NCBI RefSeq assembly: GCF_001661265.1
Contig: NW_017566992.1
Coordinates: 403,514 to 467,513 of the forward strand
DNA length: 64,000 nucleotides
Direction of reading: 5' to 3'
Origin: Saitoella complicata NRRL Y-17804
Taxonomy: Eukaryota > Ascomycota > Saitoellomycetes > Saitoellales > Saitoellaceae
Shown here: piece by piece, positions 30,484-41,730 of the stretch
How positions within the stretch are numbered: the stretch's first letter is position 1
Layout of the letters: every line of letters begins with the position of its first letter
Made by a program: the position numbers and the translations under genes
The notes under the pieces: model-generated
What the model was told of the DNA's origin: nothing
Database searches by the model: none
Seen by the model: the letters and a program-made list of their open reading frames with translations, nothing else

Positions 30484-30950
30484 TTACTGCGGCATGTGGT
30501 CAAACTGCTTGCCCAACTTCTCCTGCACAAACGGCAACTTGGAAACACACCAAATCTCAGCCTGCGGCTCCAACTTCTTCTTCTGCTCCATATCGAGCGT
30601 TCCCGCCTTCATCGCAATAATCTCCGGCGCGGCATCGGGGTCGTGCGCGATCGGACTTCCGCACTCGGAGCAGAAAATCCTGTGGACGTCCTTTCCGGAA
30701 GATCCAGGGGAAGCGTACGACTTGGTGGGTCCCTTGATGGAGACTTTGGCTTTGGGGACAACAGCGACGAGGGAGTAAGAGGAGCCGGACTGGCGCTGGC
30801 AATCGTCGCAGTGGTCGTAGCCGACGAGATCGGGCTTTTCAACGTCAATGGTGTAGGTGACGGCTTTGCAGAGGCAGTGTCCTTGGTACCTTGTTAGCCA
30901 ATTGCAATTGCAGAGCAGCACAGCTGCTGGAACATACCAGAGAGAACCAT
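30484..30950 (-). CDS. GFA/CENP-V domain protein
   Basis: Exons 30950-30938 and 30881-30484 (minus strand) give 136 aa. The first exon holds only 13 nt of code (MVLS plus one base). The 56-nt intron has donor GTATGT, branch GCTAAC and acceptor CCAAG. Splicing restores GHCLCKAVTYTI, the first zinc-binding pair of the GFA fold. CDDCQRQSGSSY and FCSECGSPI supply the remaining cysteines. Members are called glutathione-dependent formaldehyde-activating enzyme-like, but most fungal ones have no proven activity. The gene lies 3' of the Zn2Cys6 regulator on the same strand. Confidence 0.88.
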
Positions 30951-31083
30951 TGCGGTGATTTGCTGTGTGGGATGACCTTGGTGGTCGATAGGGCGGTCTT
31001 ATAGGCTGGACGTTGGCGGTGGTCCCGCTCGCCCATGACGTCATCACCTGACAGACCGTGACAAATCAAAAAAGGTGATTGCA

Positions 31084-33369
31084 TTACATCCCGAAAAATC
31101 CCTGCGCACTACTCAACGGAAACTCATCCCATCCCATTCCCCCCGTACCTTCCCCTGCTCCGTACCCATCCACCTCCATCGCATCCGCCAGTACTTGTAG
31201 ACCTCCTCCCTCGGGTATAGTGGTATACGTGGGTCCTCCGGCTGCTTGATCCGGAGCGCGCGGGTGGTCTCGATGCTGTACCTTCTCCAGAAACATCCTC
31301 ACAACCCCGGCACACCTCCGTCCCATCCCAAACCCTTCCCTCTCCATCTCCTCAAAGATACCCAACACAACCCAAACACAGTCTTTCAACTCCTCCTCTT
31401 CCCTGCCCCTCCCCCTCATAGCTGGCGAGCGTAACAGGTATGCGATAGGGACGAGCACGGCGTGAAAGAGAAAGTAGGTGGTATACCACACCGCGACCTG
31501 GACCCTCGCCAATGCGGGGTGTTGGGCGCGGAAAGCATGGATTGAGACGGTCGTCTCTTTGGCGAGCTGGAGGCAGGTTCGTTTCCAGTCGTCTCCTTGA
31601 TCTTCCGCTGATGAGGAACTGGCTGGGGAGAGGAGGAGGGAGCGCAGCATGACGGTGCGGAGATGGTCGGCACGCCAGTGGAGGAGTGCGCGGGGGAGGA
31701 TTATGGTTTCTGGACAAAGTGTGCCGAGCTTCAGGTAACCTGTTAGGCCGTCCTTCCATTCTTTGATCTCGTTGTCGAACGCGTTCAGTTCCGTCCAATA
31801 TGAAGACGTAGAGGGGGGTCGTTGCTGAGCAAGGAAGCGAAAGTAGACTCGCGTCGTGATGGTCGCGAGCTGTGCGGATGGCCGGAGTGTATGCATCTGT
31901 ATGGCCATCGTCCCTCCTCCATCCCATGCACCATCACTGACAACAGCCGAAAGATTGACTTCCGCGATCTCTGCCTGGTCAAACACGATCGGTCGACCCA
32001 GAGCGAGATTCAACTCCACCTCCATCACCACAAGAGCCCACCAAACCCTCTTCCCCTCCTCATCCATCCCCTTCCCTCGTCCCAACCCGAGTCCAACGCC
32101 AATACGCCTCGCCAGACCTAGCATGGCGAACGCAGTGTTGGGCTGGTCACGCATTTGTGCCAGTTTGGCGAGTATAAGCAAAAGCTGCAAAAGTTGCAGA
32201 GTACCGGTCCCGAGAAGAGTCAACGTATCCAGCCCCTTGATAGCGCGGTCATAGAAATGCTCCGCAACCCCAAGCATCCCTCCTCCTCCTTGGCTTCCCA
32301 AAATCCCACTCCCGCCAGCGGTCGCTACACCCCCCGTCCCCCCAACCCACGCCCCAACAGCACAGACCCCACAAACTACCCCCGCCCACCCCGGGTCAAT
32401 ATCGATGACCCTCCCACCACCCCGGACCTGTCGACTATGCCGCGTCCTAAACGAGTATTCGTCAAGCAGTGGGTAAAGGGGGTGGAAGAGGTTGAAGTAG
32501 GTTGTTACGCAGGTGTGTTCGAGGGTGGGGGTCAAGGTAATGGGCGCGGTGGGGAGGTGAGGAAGGACAGGGGACGAGGCGCGGTAGGAGGGCGAATGGG
32601 TGAGAGAGGAGATGGAGTGGTTGGGGAGGAGGGAACGGAGGTAGTACGAGGCTGAGGTTGGGCCTAGGTAGCCGTTGTTTGTGGCTGGGAGGAGGCCGAG
32701 GCCGTCGGAGGGGTCGGTGAAGGGGAGGTCTGGAGTTGCGTTTCGTTCGTCCCAGGCGAGATGCGCTGGGAACGGAATGGGCAGGACGTCCTCGAAACTG
32801 GCGGTCGTGTCCTCTCCAACGGGTGGTAAAATCGTAGTGGTGACGCTTGGGGGTGGTGCGTGCGGCGCGGGCTGTTGAATCGACGGTGGAGCCGGGGAAG
32901 GCATTGGAGGCGCTGGAGGAACTGCATACACCCCGGGCATCGTGTGCTCCGGCGAATTGACAGAATGCACGGACCCAGAGTCAAACGAATGATGTGCAGC
33001 GGGAGCCACGGGCGACACAGATAGTGCCCCATGTCCACTCCTCTCATCCCCATACACAAACTCCACGGGCGGCAGCACAGGGGGCTCAGGCGGCTCAGGC
33101 GGCTCACCCCCATTCCTCTCCCACTCCTCAAACTCCTCCACTAACCCGCCTATCCCCCCTAGACCCCCACCCGCCCTCATTGCCGCTAGTTTGGCCTCTA
33201 ACCAACTGATATACTTTCTCGTAACCGGGCTCCGCTTCGGCGGCGCAGAATACGTACATCGGCGAGAATAGTGAGAGCAGGTCGAACAGCGGGGATGGAG
33301 GGCGTCACATTTCATTTTGCGGCGTTTGCATTCGTCGCAGGCGTGCGGGAGTTTGTCTTTATCTTTTTC

Positions 33370-33402
<33 letters not shown>

Positions 33403-33597
33403 AGAACCAGAGCCAGGATCGGCGGTTACTTTCATGACTGCTTTTGATCCAGCCGCTGAGGACTTGCGCCGTTTGGGGCTCGGGCGGCGGTGGTCCGTGC
33501 TTGATACCTGTCCACCATTGTTCTCGATCCGCTCAACCTCAGCTTGGGCGCCTGTTGAAGAAGACGAGTAGTCAAAGTTGTTGCTGCTGGGTTGCAT
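31084..33597 (-). CDS. Zn2Cys6 (Gal4-type) transcription factor
   Basis: A single minus-strand exon of 837 codons. The binuclear zinc cluster uses Cys87, 90, 97, 104, 107 and 114 (ACDECKRRKMKC ... RCSTCSHYSRRC). It is followed by KRSPVTR, a linker motif also seen in Gal4, and a short coiled coil (YISWLEAKLAAM). A Ser-Gly repeat just before the cluster comes from a hexanucleotide microsatellite. Long Pro-rich linkers lead to a fungal regulator middle-homology domain (about 375-700; RIGVGLGLGRGKGMDEEGKR, VWWALVVMEVELNLALGRP). It binds DNA, likely CGG-type half sites, as a dimer. Targets are unknown; neighbours on either side do not form an obvious cluster. Confidence 0.92.
33370..33417. repeat. 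Hexanucleotide microsatellite (GCCTGA)5 plus decayed units, in coding DNA
   Basis: Five perfect GCCTGA units (33370-33399) followed by three variant units. On the minus strand it encodes the Ser-Gly repeat of the Zn2Cys6 factor, so length changes stay in frame. Confidence 0.9.
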
Positions 33598-33986
33598 ACG
33601 CGCATGCCAAAGTTTGGTTGATGAAGTCCCTCACGCAGCTGCCTAAGCTGACGGGACCAGGCTATGGGTGTTTGTGTTTGTGTGATACACGTGTTTTGGT
33701 GAATCAATTCGACGGATCAAACGGGGTACAATGATCCGTTCGATGGGAGTTGGTCCTGTTGGTGTTGATATGACGCGGAGCATGTAGGGGATCCCCGGGT
33801 TTTGGTGGAGTACTTGGTGGGGCACATGTCCCTGGGAGCCTCGTTGCCCCGGACTCCCAGTTGCGCGCGGTCCGCAAAGTGCCGCCCGACAATTCAGCCG
33901 CGGGACCGCTTGCCTTCCTCGACCCGCAGTGAGTTGCATGAATTCCGTCTGCACCAAAACCGACTCATGACCGGTACAAGTGCTTC

Positions 33987-34533
33987 TCAATGCAATAGTT
34001 TCGTAAACGGTTCACTGGTTCTGCTGACCACAGAGCGCGCCGTGCCGTTTGCCAAAGGAGCCATGGTAGACGGGTGAGCAGTGGAGCGCGCAGTGCAGGA
34101 GGAGGGCGTAGAACGCGTGGTGCCAATAACGGTGCAGGTTTGACGGGAGTAGACGGAGCTACCGTTGACCGTCAAAGCACTCGGGCTGTCACCAAATGCA
34201 AAGTGATCGCTGGCGATGGAGGAAAGGCGGGTGTTGGTGTCGATGACATAGCCGTCGCGGTGCTCCTCGATTGCGTGCTTGGAGCCCAGCAGGAAAGGAT
34301 AGAAGGCACGTTGTTGAAGTTGGTGAGAGAGAGTTGATAAGGTATAGAGAGTGGTTTGGGAGAGAGCGGTAGCCTTCTGCTGAGCTTGTTGCTGTCAGAC
34401 GAGCGTTGGCAAGATGGTGGACTGGGTGGGATGGGGCGCTCTCTTAATTAACGAAGGGCCCAAACGCGTTTGGGCAGTCGCGCGCCAGGAATTGACAGAG
34501 TTTGGTCGCAGTTGCTCCTGTTGTAGACGTCAT
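33987..34533 (-). CDS. Doubtful spliced gene, possible 161-aa protein
   Basis: On the minus strand an open frame of 135 codons (34391-33987) has no early ATG but begins right after an acceptor-like CTGACAG. It encodes QQAQQKATALSQTTLYTLST, then AFYPFLLGSKHAIEEHRDGY, and ends in a Ser/Thr-rich tail. Joining it to 34533-34453 (MTSTTGATATKLCQF...) across a 61-nt intron with donor GTTAAT keeps phase zero. No family is recognised, the branch site is poor, and a 5' UTR or chance frame is equally possible. A perfect palindrome with ACGCGT lies inside the proposed first exon. Confidence 0.25.
34458..34475. promoter_or_regulatory. 18-bp perfect palindrome centred on ACGCGT
   Basis: GCCCAAACGCGTTTGGGC reads the same on both strands. 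Its core ACGCGT is the MCB element bound by MBF-type cell-cycle regulators in ascomycete yeasts. Whether it acts here is unknown. Confidence 0.4.
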
Positions 34534-35240
34534 CGCTCTTTTTCAGGAACTCAGGAAACTTGAGCGTGTGTGTTCCAGGGCGGAATCGTGTGCGCGGTGT
34601 CATGTCGACAGCGCTAAGACGTTCAAATTTCCCGAATAGGCAGGCTAGGGCGATGTACTTGTCTGTCCCACTGCATGAGACAGCGCGAGGCAAGAAATCA
34701 GGTTGAGTTGTATCGTCATCTGCTCTCAATCGTGCCTCAGAAGAGCATCGGCTGCCTCACGTGGAAGTTGCAGCGCTCGCGTCCAGTCCGTCTTCCTCCG
34801 AACACGCATCATCGGCTCGCGTTCGAATGGCCTGCTATGTGAGCGGTGACGGATTATGAAGCCTCAACATCGTAGAGGGTGAGGAAGATTGAAATAACAA
34901 AGAGACACATTTCACTAAGCCCAATTGCTATAGAGAATGTTTCTTAGACTTCTTCGAAGCTTTGCGCGTATTTCCTTCGGTCGCGTCCAAACTGCCGCAT
35001 TAGGAAGGCGCGTGAGAAGCAGGTCACACGTCACCGCAAAGACTACAATCGCGAAAAGTTAACGATCTAACAAATCGAACGATTCTTTCGTGCACAAAAA
35101 GCCCCTCCCATCCCACCTTCTCATTCTCTCCATCTTACCAAGTTACCAACAGCCAGCTCGAGCTTCTTGACCAAAAGTCATCCGAACGTACGACTATCAC
35201 ACTTGCTACATCTAACAAAGCTCAAGCAACTATCAATAAC

Positions 35241-35735
35241 ATGGCTGGCTGTTTTACCATCTTCACTGCCCCCGCCCAAGCTCTCTGCAGCTTGTTCGCC
35301 AGGAAGTCCACCTCTGCCGAGGCCGAACGCGAAAGAGAGTTGAACAAGACTCGTATCAACTGGACCGTGGAACATCCTGTATCCGACGCGTCTACCAACT
35401 GGGGTTCAAGGACCTCGTCCGCATACTCGACGGGAGGATCTATTCCTTCTCGCTCGTCCACCGCCGATGAGATAACCCCTCTCAACGCGCCGGCCAAGCC
35501 TGCGAAGAAAGCGAAGAGACCCAAGGCAAAGAAAGAGAAACTCCATGAGTTCTTCGACCAGAAGACACGTAAGTGGGTTTACCTCACCGAAAGTGAACTC
35601 GAGGACGAAGAGGAAGAGCCGCCGCTCAAGTATGCGCAGCACTGGAATAATGTGCACAGGATGAGGATGAGTAGTGGGGAGATGAAGAAGGCCGCGAATG
35701 GGAGGGTTACGGTTATCGGGATGGAGGCTTGTTAG
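35241..35735 (+). CDS. Small unrecognised protein, 164 aa
   Basis: Single exon starting MAGCFTIFTAPAQALCSLF, a short hydrophobic start with two Cys that could be lipid-modified or sit at a membrane. It is followed by a Ser/Thr-rich stretch, then a strongly basic block (AKPAKKAKRPKAKKEK), an acidic block (ELEDEEEE) and a basic tail. No known domain recognised. Codon use is biased (AAG, CTC, ATC), and a plausible pyrimidine-rich leader precedes the ATG, so I take it as a real gene. Probably expressed and rapidly evolving; function unknown. Confidence 0.6.
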   Translation: MAGCFTIFTAPAQALCSLFARKSTSAEAERERELNKTRINWTVEHPVSDASTNWGSRTSSAYSTGGSIPSRSSTADEITPLNAPAKPAKKAKRPKAKKEKLHEFFDQKTRKWVYLTESELEDEEEEPPLKYAQHWNNVHRMRMSSGEMKKAANGRVTVIGMEAC

Positions 35736-36316
35736 AGGGATATGAAGAGGAGATGGGATGATGGGCTTAGTTTTCCTTTTTACTTTGTTCGTTTCTCGAG
35801 GGGGGCTCTCCGTCATTTAGGAGCCTCTCTCCGGAGTCTCTCGTTTGACGCGTCCTAAATCCCGACAGGCCGTCATGGTACGTGAAGACTCTGCATTTAA
35901 TTCACTTTTTTGCATTCCGAAGAATGTTCCTCATCGTAGGCAACCTCGTAAACTCCATTCCTCCGTATCTCTTACCAAAAAACGCGTACGTGTACGTACG
36001 TGAGCTACAGCCCAGTATATACAATGCTTTATGGACAACGACTTACTCTGGTGAAGGCGATAGGAATGAGCGAAGAGGAATTCAGAGATTATTATATTTC
36101 TGCAATGAATTCGCGTAGTCAAATCGATATTATTCGGGGTATCCAGCCTTACTCGAGACTTCTATGTCCCACCTTCAGGCACTTAAACTAACTGTCGACC
36201 GTACTCACGACTTCTATGTCCATCTTCAGGTCCAAAATTTCAAGAAAACGTAAATCCTCCCACGGCTCCCAGCACATTCACCCCTGCATCCACCCGCATC
36301 CTCGGCAAACTTCACC
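35736..36316. other. Intergenic, convergent 3' ends
   Basis: 581 bp between the 164-aa gene (+) and ACL2 (-). AT-richer than its surroundings. No gene seen. Confidence 0.5.
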
Positions 36317-37783
36317 TTATGCCTGAGTCTCGGCAGCAGGAGCCTTGAACGCCATAGGGATGATACCAGAGACGTGCATCTCGGGTCCATAGACTTGCAT
36401 CTCCAAACCGAGAGCCTCGGAGCAAGCACGAATGGCCTTGAGAGCCTCCTGGTAGTTAGGTCCAGCACGTCTCACCCAAATCTGGGTACCATGAGCCTTA
36501 AGCGCCGTAGCATAATCTCCCAACGCACGAATAATACCATCAAAAGTCTTCTTCGTATTCGTAAAGTTCGCAATACCACCTCCAATGAACAAAATCAAGG
36601 GTTTAGCGGGGTTAGGCTGCGCACGAGTCATGAGGTCGAAGACGGTCTTGGCGTATTCGTAGGTTTGGGTTTCGGTTGGGGCACCGGAGTATTCGCCGTA
36701 GTTTGCGAGTTCGTCGGCGTAGCCTGCGGATGCGATGGCGTCGGCGTAAACGACGGAGGCACCTCCTCCGGCGACGAGGGTCCAGACGCGGCCCTTGGGG
36801 TTCAAGACGGTGAGTTTGAGGGAAGCACCGGTCTTTGCGTCAAGATCGGCAATATACGACTCCTCCTTCGTCTTCTCGCGTCCGAAAGGACCGGGCCATT
36901 CCATCTCGGGTCCGTGATCGTTGTCCGAGGGGGTACCGAGGCCCAAAGCGGTGTTGGAGCGGGCGATGGCCCACTTCGTTCCCGACTCGAATTCGGCGGT
37001 TTGGTCGAGCTTGGCGGCGAGGTCGAGGTAGTGGACTTCGGCGCCGGAGGAGGTGGGGATGACGACGAGGGGGTTGATCTCGAGGTAGGTGAACTGAGAG
37101 TCGACGTAGACGGCGTACAGGCGCATGATGAAGTCGGCCAAGACGTCGTGGACATCGGCGGGGACCTTGGAGAGGAGAGTAGAAATCAAAGTCTCGCGGG
37201 AGGGGAAGGAGGCGAGATCGACGGGGATGAGGATCTTCGCGGCCTTGGCGTCGACATCACCGACGTCGACACCACCCTCATGGGTGAAGAGGATCCAGTC
37301 ACCCTCGCGGACAGAGTTGATGCAGATGTAGTACTCAGTGTTAGACTCGTGAGGAACAAAGGGCTCGACGAGGAACTGAGTGAGGTAACCATTGAGGTGC
37401 TCAACCTTCTGGTCCTTACCAGCGCGCTCACGGATCCATTCACGGGCGGTAGTCCAGTCCTTGTTCAAGCACAACAAACCGGCCTTTCCACGACGCTTGA
37501 TGAGCATGTCGGGCTTGGCGACGAGCTTGTCGGTCTTGACCCATGAGTGGGTTTTCTCGACGTTGTTGAGAATCTCCTCGACGCGGGCAGCGTAGGCAGC
37601 TTCGTCGAACTTGTCCTCTGTGGTGAAGTCGGAGGGGGAGGGGAAGGCGATGGCGGCGAGCTTGGTGGCAGGGACCTGGGAGGGGGTCTTGTACTCGACG
37701 GTGGAGTTGACCGCAGGAGCGCGGTTGAGCCAATGGGCAAGGATGCACTTTCCGTCGTACTCTCTGATGGACTTGGCAGACAT
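36317..37783 (-). CDS. ACL2: ATP-citrate lyase, small (N-terminal-like) subunit
   Basis: Single minus-strand exon, 488 aa, the usual length for the ascomycete small subunit. It corresponds to the N-terminal part of animal ACLY: an ATP-grasp region (KPDMLIKRRGKAGLL, TYLEINPLVV) and a citrate-binding domain (VAGGGASVVYADAI, LILFIGGGIANFTN). With ACL1 it cleaves citrate with CoA and ATP to acetyl-CoA and oxaloacetate in the cytosol, feeding lipid synthesis and histone acetylation. Codons are highly biased; the opposite strand is open in the codon-aligned frame for 390 codons. It is head to head with ACL1. Confidence 0.97.
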   Translation of the reverse strand: MSAKSIREYDGKCILAHWLNRAPAVNSTVEYKTPSQVPATKLAAIAFPSPSDFTTEDKFDEAAYAARVEEILNNVEKTHSWVKTDKLVAKPDMLIKRRGKAGLLCLNKDWTTAREWIRERAGKDQKVEHLNGYLTQFLVEPFVPHESNTEYYICINSVREGDWILFTHEGGVDVGDVDAKAAKILIPVDLASFPSRETLISTLLSKVPADVHDVLADFIMRLYAVYVDSQFTYLEINPLVVIPTSSGAEVHYLDLAAKLDQTAEFESGTKWAIARSNTALGLGTPSDNDHGPEMEWPGPFGREKTKEESYIADLDAKTGASLKLTVLNPKGRVWTLVAGGGASVVYADAIASAGYADELANYGEYSGAPTETQTYEYAKTVFDLMTRAQPNPAKPLILFIGGGIANFTNTKKTFDGIIRALGDYATALKAHGTQIWVRRAGPNYQEALKAIRACSEALGLEMQVYGPEMHVSGIIPMAFKAPAAETQA

Positions 37784-38310
37784 TGTACTGATGCGATTGA
37801 CCCGGTGTCTTGTTTTGGAGGACTTCGAGGTGGAGGATAAAGGAGTTTTATGAAGCGACGAGGGCAGAGCGGTGGGGAACAGAACCGTTTATTCCCGACG
37901 AATTGAGGTGGAGAAGAGCAATTACAACAGCTGATCGGAGCATATGATCACTCATTTTGGAATCCCAACGTACCTCATCTACGACAGGCACTCCTCTACG
38001 TTATTGGTTCGTCCTCCAATTGTCAAATGGGGTGCTTCCCGGTGCATCTCATCTCGTACGCTGATTTGTGCGCGTCCTGCGAAGGCCGGCCCCAACGCCT
38101 GGAATGGTTCCAAGTAGCGAGAACACAAAGGTGCCGTCTGTTTCTCCCGTACGAGTAAACGTGCAACCCCTCACAACGTCCCACCCGTCGTTCCCCACCC
38201 CCCATTCTCGGCGCTCCGACCAGTTCAGCTTGTGAGCTCGTTATAACTCCTCCCTCCCCACACCTACTCTTGATCATCAAAACGAAGTGAGAGGACAAGA
38301 CATATACACA
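37784..38310. promoter_or_regulatory. Shared promoter of ACL2 and ACL1
   Basis: 527 bp between the divergent start codons. A CCAAT-type sequence occurs near 38014. The arrangement should keep the two subunits in step. Confidence 0.7.
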
Positions 38311-40308
38311 ATGGTCTCCACATCACCAAACGGCACCGCTACCCCTCCGCAGCGCAGGGCCAACGACCTCATTGAGCGTTTCCCTGAGACCGCTACTCCC
38401 TCCAACGAGCCCAATGAGCTCTTCCATGCCAAGACCCGTGCTTTCGTCTACGGAATGCAGCCCCGTGCCGTCCAGGGCATGCTCGACTTCGACTACATCT
38501 GTGGCCGCAAGATTCCCTCCGTCGCCGCCATCATCTACCCCTTCGGTGGTCAATTCATCTTGAAGCAGTACTGGGGTACCAAGGAAACTTTGTTGCCCGT
38601 CTACCGTACCGTCGACGAGGCCGTCAAGAACCACCCCGACGTCGATGTTGTCGTCAACTTTGCTTCCTCGCGTTCTGCGTACTCTGCTACCATGGAGTTG
38701 ATGGACTACCCCCAACTCCGCTGTATCGCCATCATTGCCGAGGGTGTCCCCGAGCGTCGCGCCCGTGAGATCTCGGAGGTTGCGCGTCAGAAGGGCGTCA
38801 CCATCATCGGTCCTGCAACCGTCGGTGGTATCAAGCCCGGATGCTTCAAGATCGGTAACACGGGTGGTATGATGGACAACATCGTCTCCTCCAAGCTTTA
38901 CCGCCCTGGATCCGTTGGATATGTTTCTAAGTCTGGTGGTATGTCGAACGAGTTGAACAACATTATTTCTCAGGTTACGGATGGTGTGTATGAGGGTATC
39001 GCTATCGGTGGTGACAGGTACCCCGGTACTACCTTTACCGACCACTTGCTGCGTTACGAGGCCGACCCTAAGTGTAAGATCCTTGTCATGTTGGGTGAGG
39101 TCGGTGGTGTTGAGGAGTACCACGTCGTCGAGATGGTCAAGAACGGACAGATCAAGAAGCCCGTCGTCGCATGGGCTATCGGTACCTGTGCCGGTATGTT
39201 CACCACCGAGGTCCAGTTCGGGCACGCTGGTTCCTTCGCCAACTCCCAGCTCGAGACTGCCGCTGCCAAGAACTCTGCTATGAGGGAAGTCGGTATCCAC
39301 GTCCCCAATACTTTCGAGGATCTTCCTGAGGTGTTGAAGAATGTTTACGACGACTTGGTCAAGGCGGGCAAGATCACCCCCGGACCCGAGCCCGAGCCAC
39401 CAAAGATCCCCATCGACTACGCATGGGCCCAGGAACTCGGTCTCATCCGTAAGCCTGCTGCTTTCATCTCTACCATCTCCGATGACCGTGGTCAGGAACT
39501 TCTCTACGCCGGTATGCCCATCTCCAAGGTCTTCGAGGAGGACATCGGTATTGGTGGTGTCATCTCACTACTCTGGTTCCGTCGCCGTCTCCCATCCTAC
39601 GCCACCAAGTTCCTCGAGATGGTCCTCATGCTCACCGCAGATCACGGTCCCGCCGTCTCTGGTGCATTGAACACCATCGTCACCACCCGTGCCGGAAAAG
39701 ACTTGATCTCCTCCCTCGTCTCCGGTCTCCTCACCATCGGTACCCGATTCGGTGGTGCCCTCGATGGTGCCGCGACGGAATTCTCGAACGCCTTCGACAA
39801 GGGTCTTTCTCCCCGTGCTTTCGTCGACACTATGCGTAAGCAGAACAAGTTGATCCCTGGTATTGGACACAAGGTCAAGTCTCGCAACAACCCCGACTTG
39901 CGTGTCGAGTTGGTCAAGCAGTACGTCAAGGCCAACTTCCCCTCCACCAAGCTCTTGGATTACGCACTCGCCGTCGAGGCCGTTACCTCATCCAAGAAGG
40001 ACAACCTCATCCTCAACGTCGATGGTGCTATCGCCGTGTGTGTCGTTGATTTGTTGCGTTCGTCTGGTGCGTTCACGCCCGAGGAGGGAGAGGAGTACTT
40101 GAAGCTTGGTGTTCTAAACGGAATGTTCGTCCTTGGACGTTCGATTGGTTTCATTGGACACCATTTGGATCAGAAGAGGTTGAAGACTGGGCTTTACAGG
40201 CATCCTTGGGATGATATCTCTTATGAGGCGCCAGGGTTGGCTGGACAGGGTGTTGCTGGTGCTATGGAGCAGAGAGTTGAGGTTGATGCTGTCAAGACTA
40301 AGCAGTAG
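38311..40308 (+). CDS. ACL1: ATP-citrate lyase, large (C-terminal-like) subunit
   Basis: Single exon, 665 aa. The ATG at 38311 is chosen; the frame upstream opens only at GTG. The first half is succinyl-CoA-synthetase-like, with [16 protein letters not shown] and the phospho-histidine loop QFGHAGSFA (His305). The second half is citrate-synthase-like, with [20 protein letters not shown] (His520). Together with ACL2 this makes the full enzyme that one fused gene encodes in animals and basidiomycetes. Strong codon bias, no introns. Confidence 0.97.
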   Translation: MVSTSPNGTATPPQRRANDLIERFPETATPSNEPNELFHAKTRAFVYGMQPRAVQGMLDFDYICGRKIPSVAAIIYPFGGQFILKQYWGTKETLLPVYRTVDEAVKNHPDVDVVVNFASSRSAYSATMELMDYPQLRCIAIIAEGVPERRAREISEVARQKGVTIIGPATVGGIKPGCFKIGNTGGMMDNIVSSKLYRPGSVGYVSKSGGMSNELNNIISQVTDGVYEGIAIGGDRYPGTTFTDHLLRYEADPKCKILVMLGEVGGVEEYHVVEMVKNGQIKKPVVAWAIGTCAGMFTTEVQFGHAGSFANSQLETAAAKNSAMREVGIHVPNTFEDLPEVLKNVYDDLVKAGKITPGPEPEPPKIPIDYAWAQELGLIRKPAAFISTISDDRGQELLYAGMPISKVFEEDIGIGGVISLLWFRRRLPSYATKFLEMVLMLTADHGPAVSGALNTIVTTRAGKDLISSLVSGLLTIGTRFGGALDGAATEFSNAFDKGLSPRAFVDTMRKQNKLIPGIGHKVKSRNNPDLRVELVKQYVKANFPSTKLLDYALAVEAVTSSKKDNLILNVDGAIAVCVVDLLRSSGAFTPEEGEEYLKLGVLNGMFVLGRSIGFIGHHLDQKRLKTGLYRHPWDDISYEAPGLAGQGVAGAMEQRVEVDAVKTKQ

Positions 40309-40966
40309 GTGGAATGAGGCTATGAAGGTGGTTGGGTTGGGATTACATAAAGCGGGGTTTTGAGTCGAGCCAGGGTGCTTCGATGTAAGAGTGTGTTGAT
40401 CACACATATACCATTTGTCTTTCTGCAGTTATTTAATTGATACGATATTATCATTCACTTTCCATGTGTACAGCTGCTTGAGGCTTTCAGCTTCTCCACT
40501 ACTAATCTCGCGACAAAGCGAGCGAATTGTAAACTTCTCCAAAAGGTTTGGAAGAGGTAACCAGTTCGAGTGTATTGCAGCGCAAATTTCCTATACTGGG
40601 CAAGTTTCGTGCGACTAGCGTGTGTGGATCTCCCATCTTCGTCTCACGCCTTTCAGCGCAGTTCTTAGGGAAGGACTTTCGGCGGCTCAGACACGAGCCG
40701 GAGTAATAAGCGCAAGAGTTACCAAGTAACCGAGTGTGAGTTGCACGGACCACACTTTCTCCGGCTTTTCCAGCACTACGATCGAGCTGTACCGCTTTGA
40801 ACACCGGTACCGGGCCGGCCCACAAGAGGCTCATGTCAGCGAAGCTCAGCCGTGCATATGGTGACGTTGCAAAGTAACCTTGTGCAAGCAAGGACGGACA
40901 ACATGCGTGCTTTCTTTGACGAATTTTCCATCACACTGGGCCGTGCATACGTAGTAGTAGTCGTAT

Positions 40967-41034
<68 letters not shown>

Positions 41035-41730
41035 TTTGTAAACCGGATATTGCCCTAAGGCGATTACCAAGTAGTAGTACGAAGCTATGGTACATAGACA
41101 AAAATCCAAACCCGTGTCGAAGAATCTCTAATGTCTGCCCACCTACGATAACGTCACCTTAGAAGACGCCCAAAAGCGGCACGAAACGCCGCACGCGGCG
41201 ATAACCTATCATAGAATTATGGACGTTTAAGCACGATAAGCTTTCTCTGTGTAGGGTGGCATGAGCTTGATGGAACGCTGTCGTCCGGAAGGACCGTGAT
41301 CGTTCGGGACGAGGTTCCTTGAGTGTTGTTCTGCATAAGCTCTGTGGATATCGGTGTGCCGAGCCGCCAAGTCCTCTGTGCCGAGGGAATATCACTGGCC
41401 CGTCATGACGACAATAAGGTCTTCATGGAAGCGCCATTTTTCTGGTATCTGCGCCCGCACAGGTCTCTCTACCATAAGGATTCCGAAGCACGTGGAAGCA
41501 CTCAAGGGAGCGTGGTTTGAAGAACAGAGTGATCACTACTTCATCCTCGGTTCTTTCCACTGAAAGGCGCATGGTCGGGTTGTTTGCTATCGTAATCATA
41601 TGGAAAGCCGAGGCAGTATCCATCATATGCTTCGACCACACGCAAAGAAAATGCGTTATCTGTGTTAAGAGGGCTTTGGGCCATGAAGACAAATATAAGC
41701 TGTTAAGAGCCCAATACCAGCTCAGTGTCC
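40309..41730. other. 1.4 kb intergenic region with TAG microsatellite
   Basis: Between ACL1 (3' end) and the half-size ABCG gene. It holds the TAG tract at 40967-41034. Open frames here start at TTG or are made by the repeat itself, and no gene is convincing. Presumably includes the ABCG promoter. Confidence 0.5.
40967..41034. repeat. (TAG)n trinucleotide microsatellite, about 23 copies
   Basis: An uninterrupted 68-bp run of TAG/GTA, preceded by an interrupted stretch from 40951. Non-coding. Confidence 0.95.

Larger units (their letters stand above)
33598..35240. other. Sparse 1.6 kb region between Zn2Cys6 factor and small unknown gene
   Basis: Contains only the doubtful spliced frame at 33987-34533 and the palindrome at 34458-34475. 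The last ~150 bp (pyrimidine-rich, CAACAGCCAG...) look like the 5' UTR of the gene at 35241. Confidence 0.4.

Noticed and set aside
36374-37546. 390-codon plus-strand ORF
   Set aside because: Codon-aligned antisense of ACL2.
38323-39300. 325-codon minus-strand ORF
   Set aside because: Codon-aligned antisense of ACL1.
40852-41058. ORF made of Val runs at the TAG repeat
   Set aside because: Pure translation of the microsatellite.
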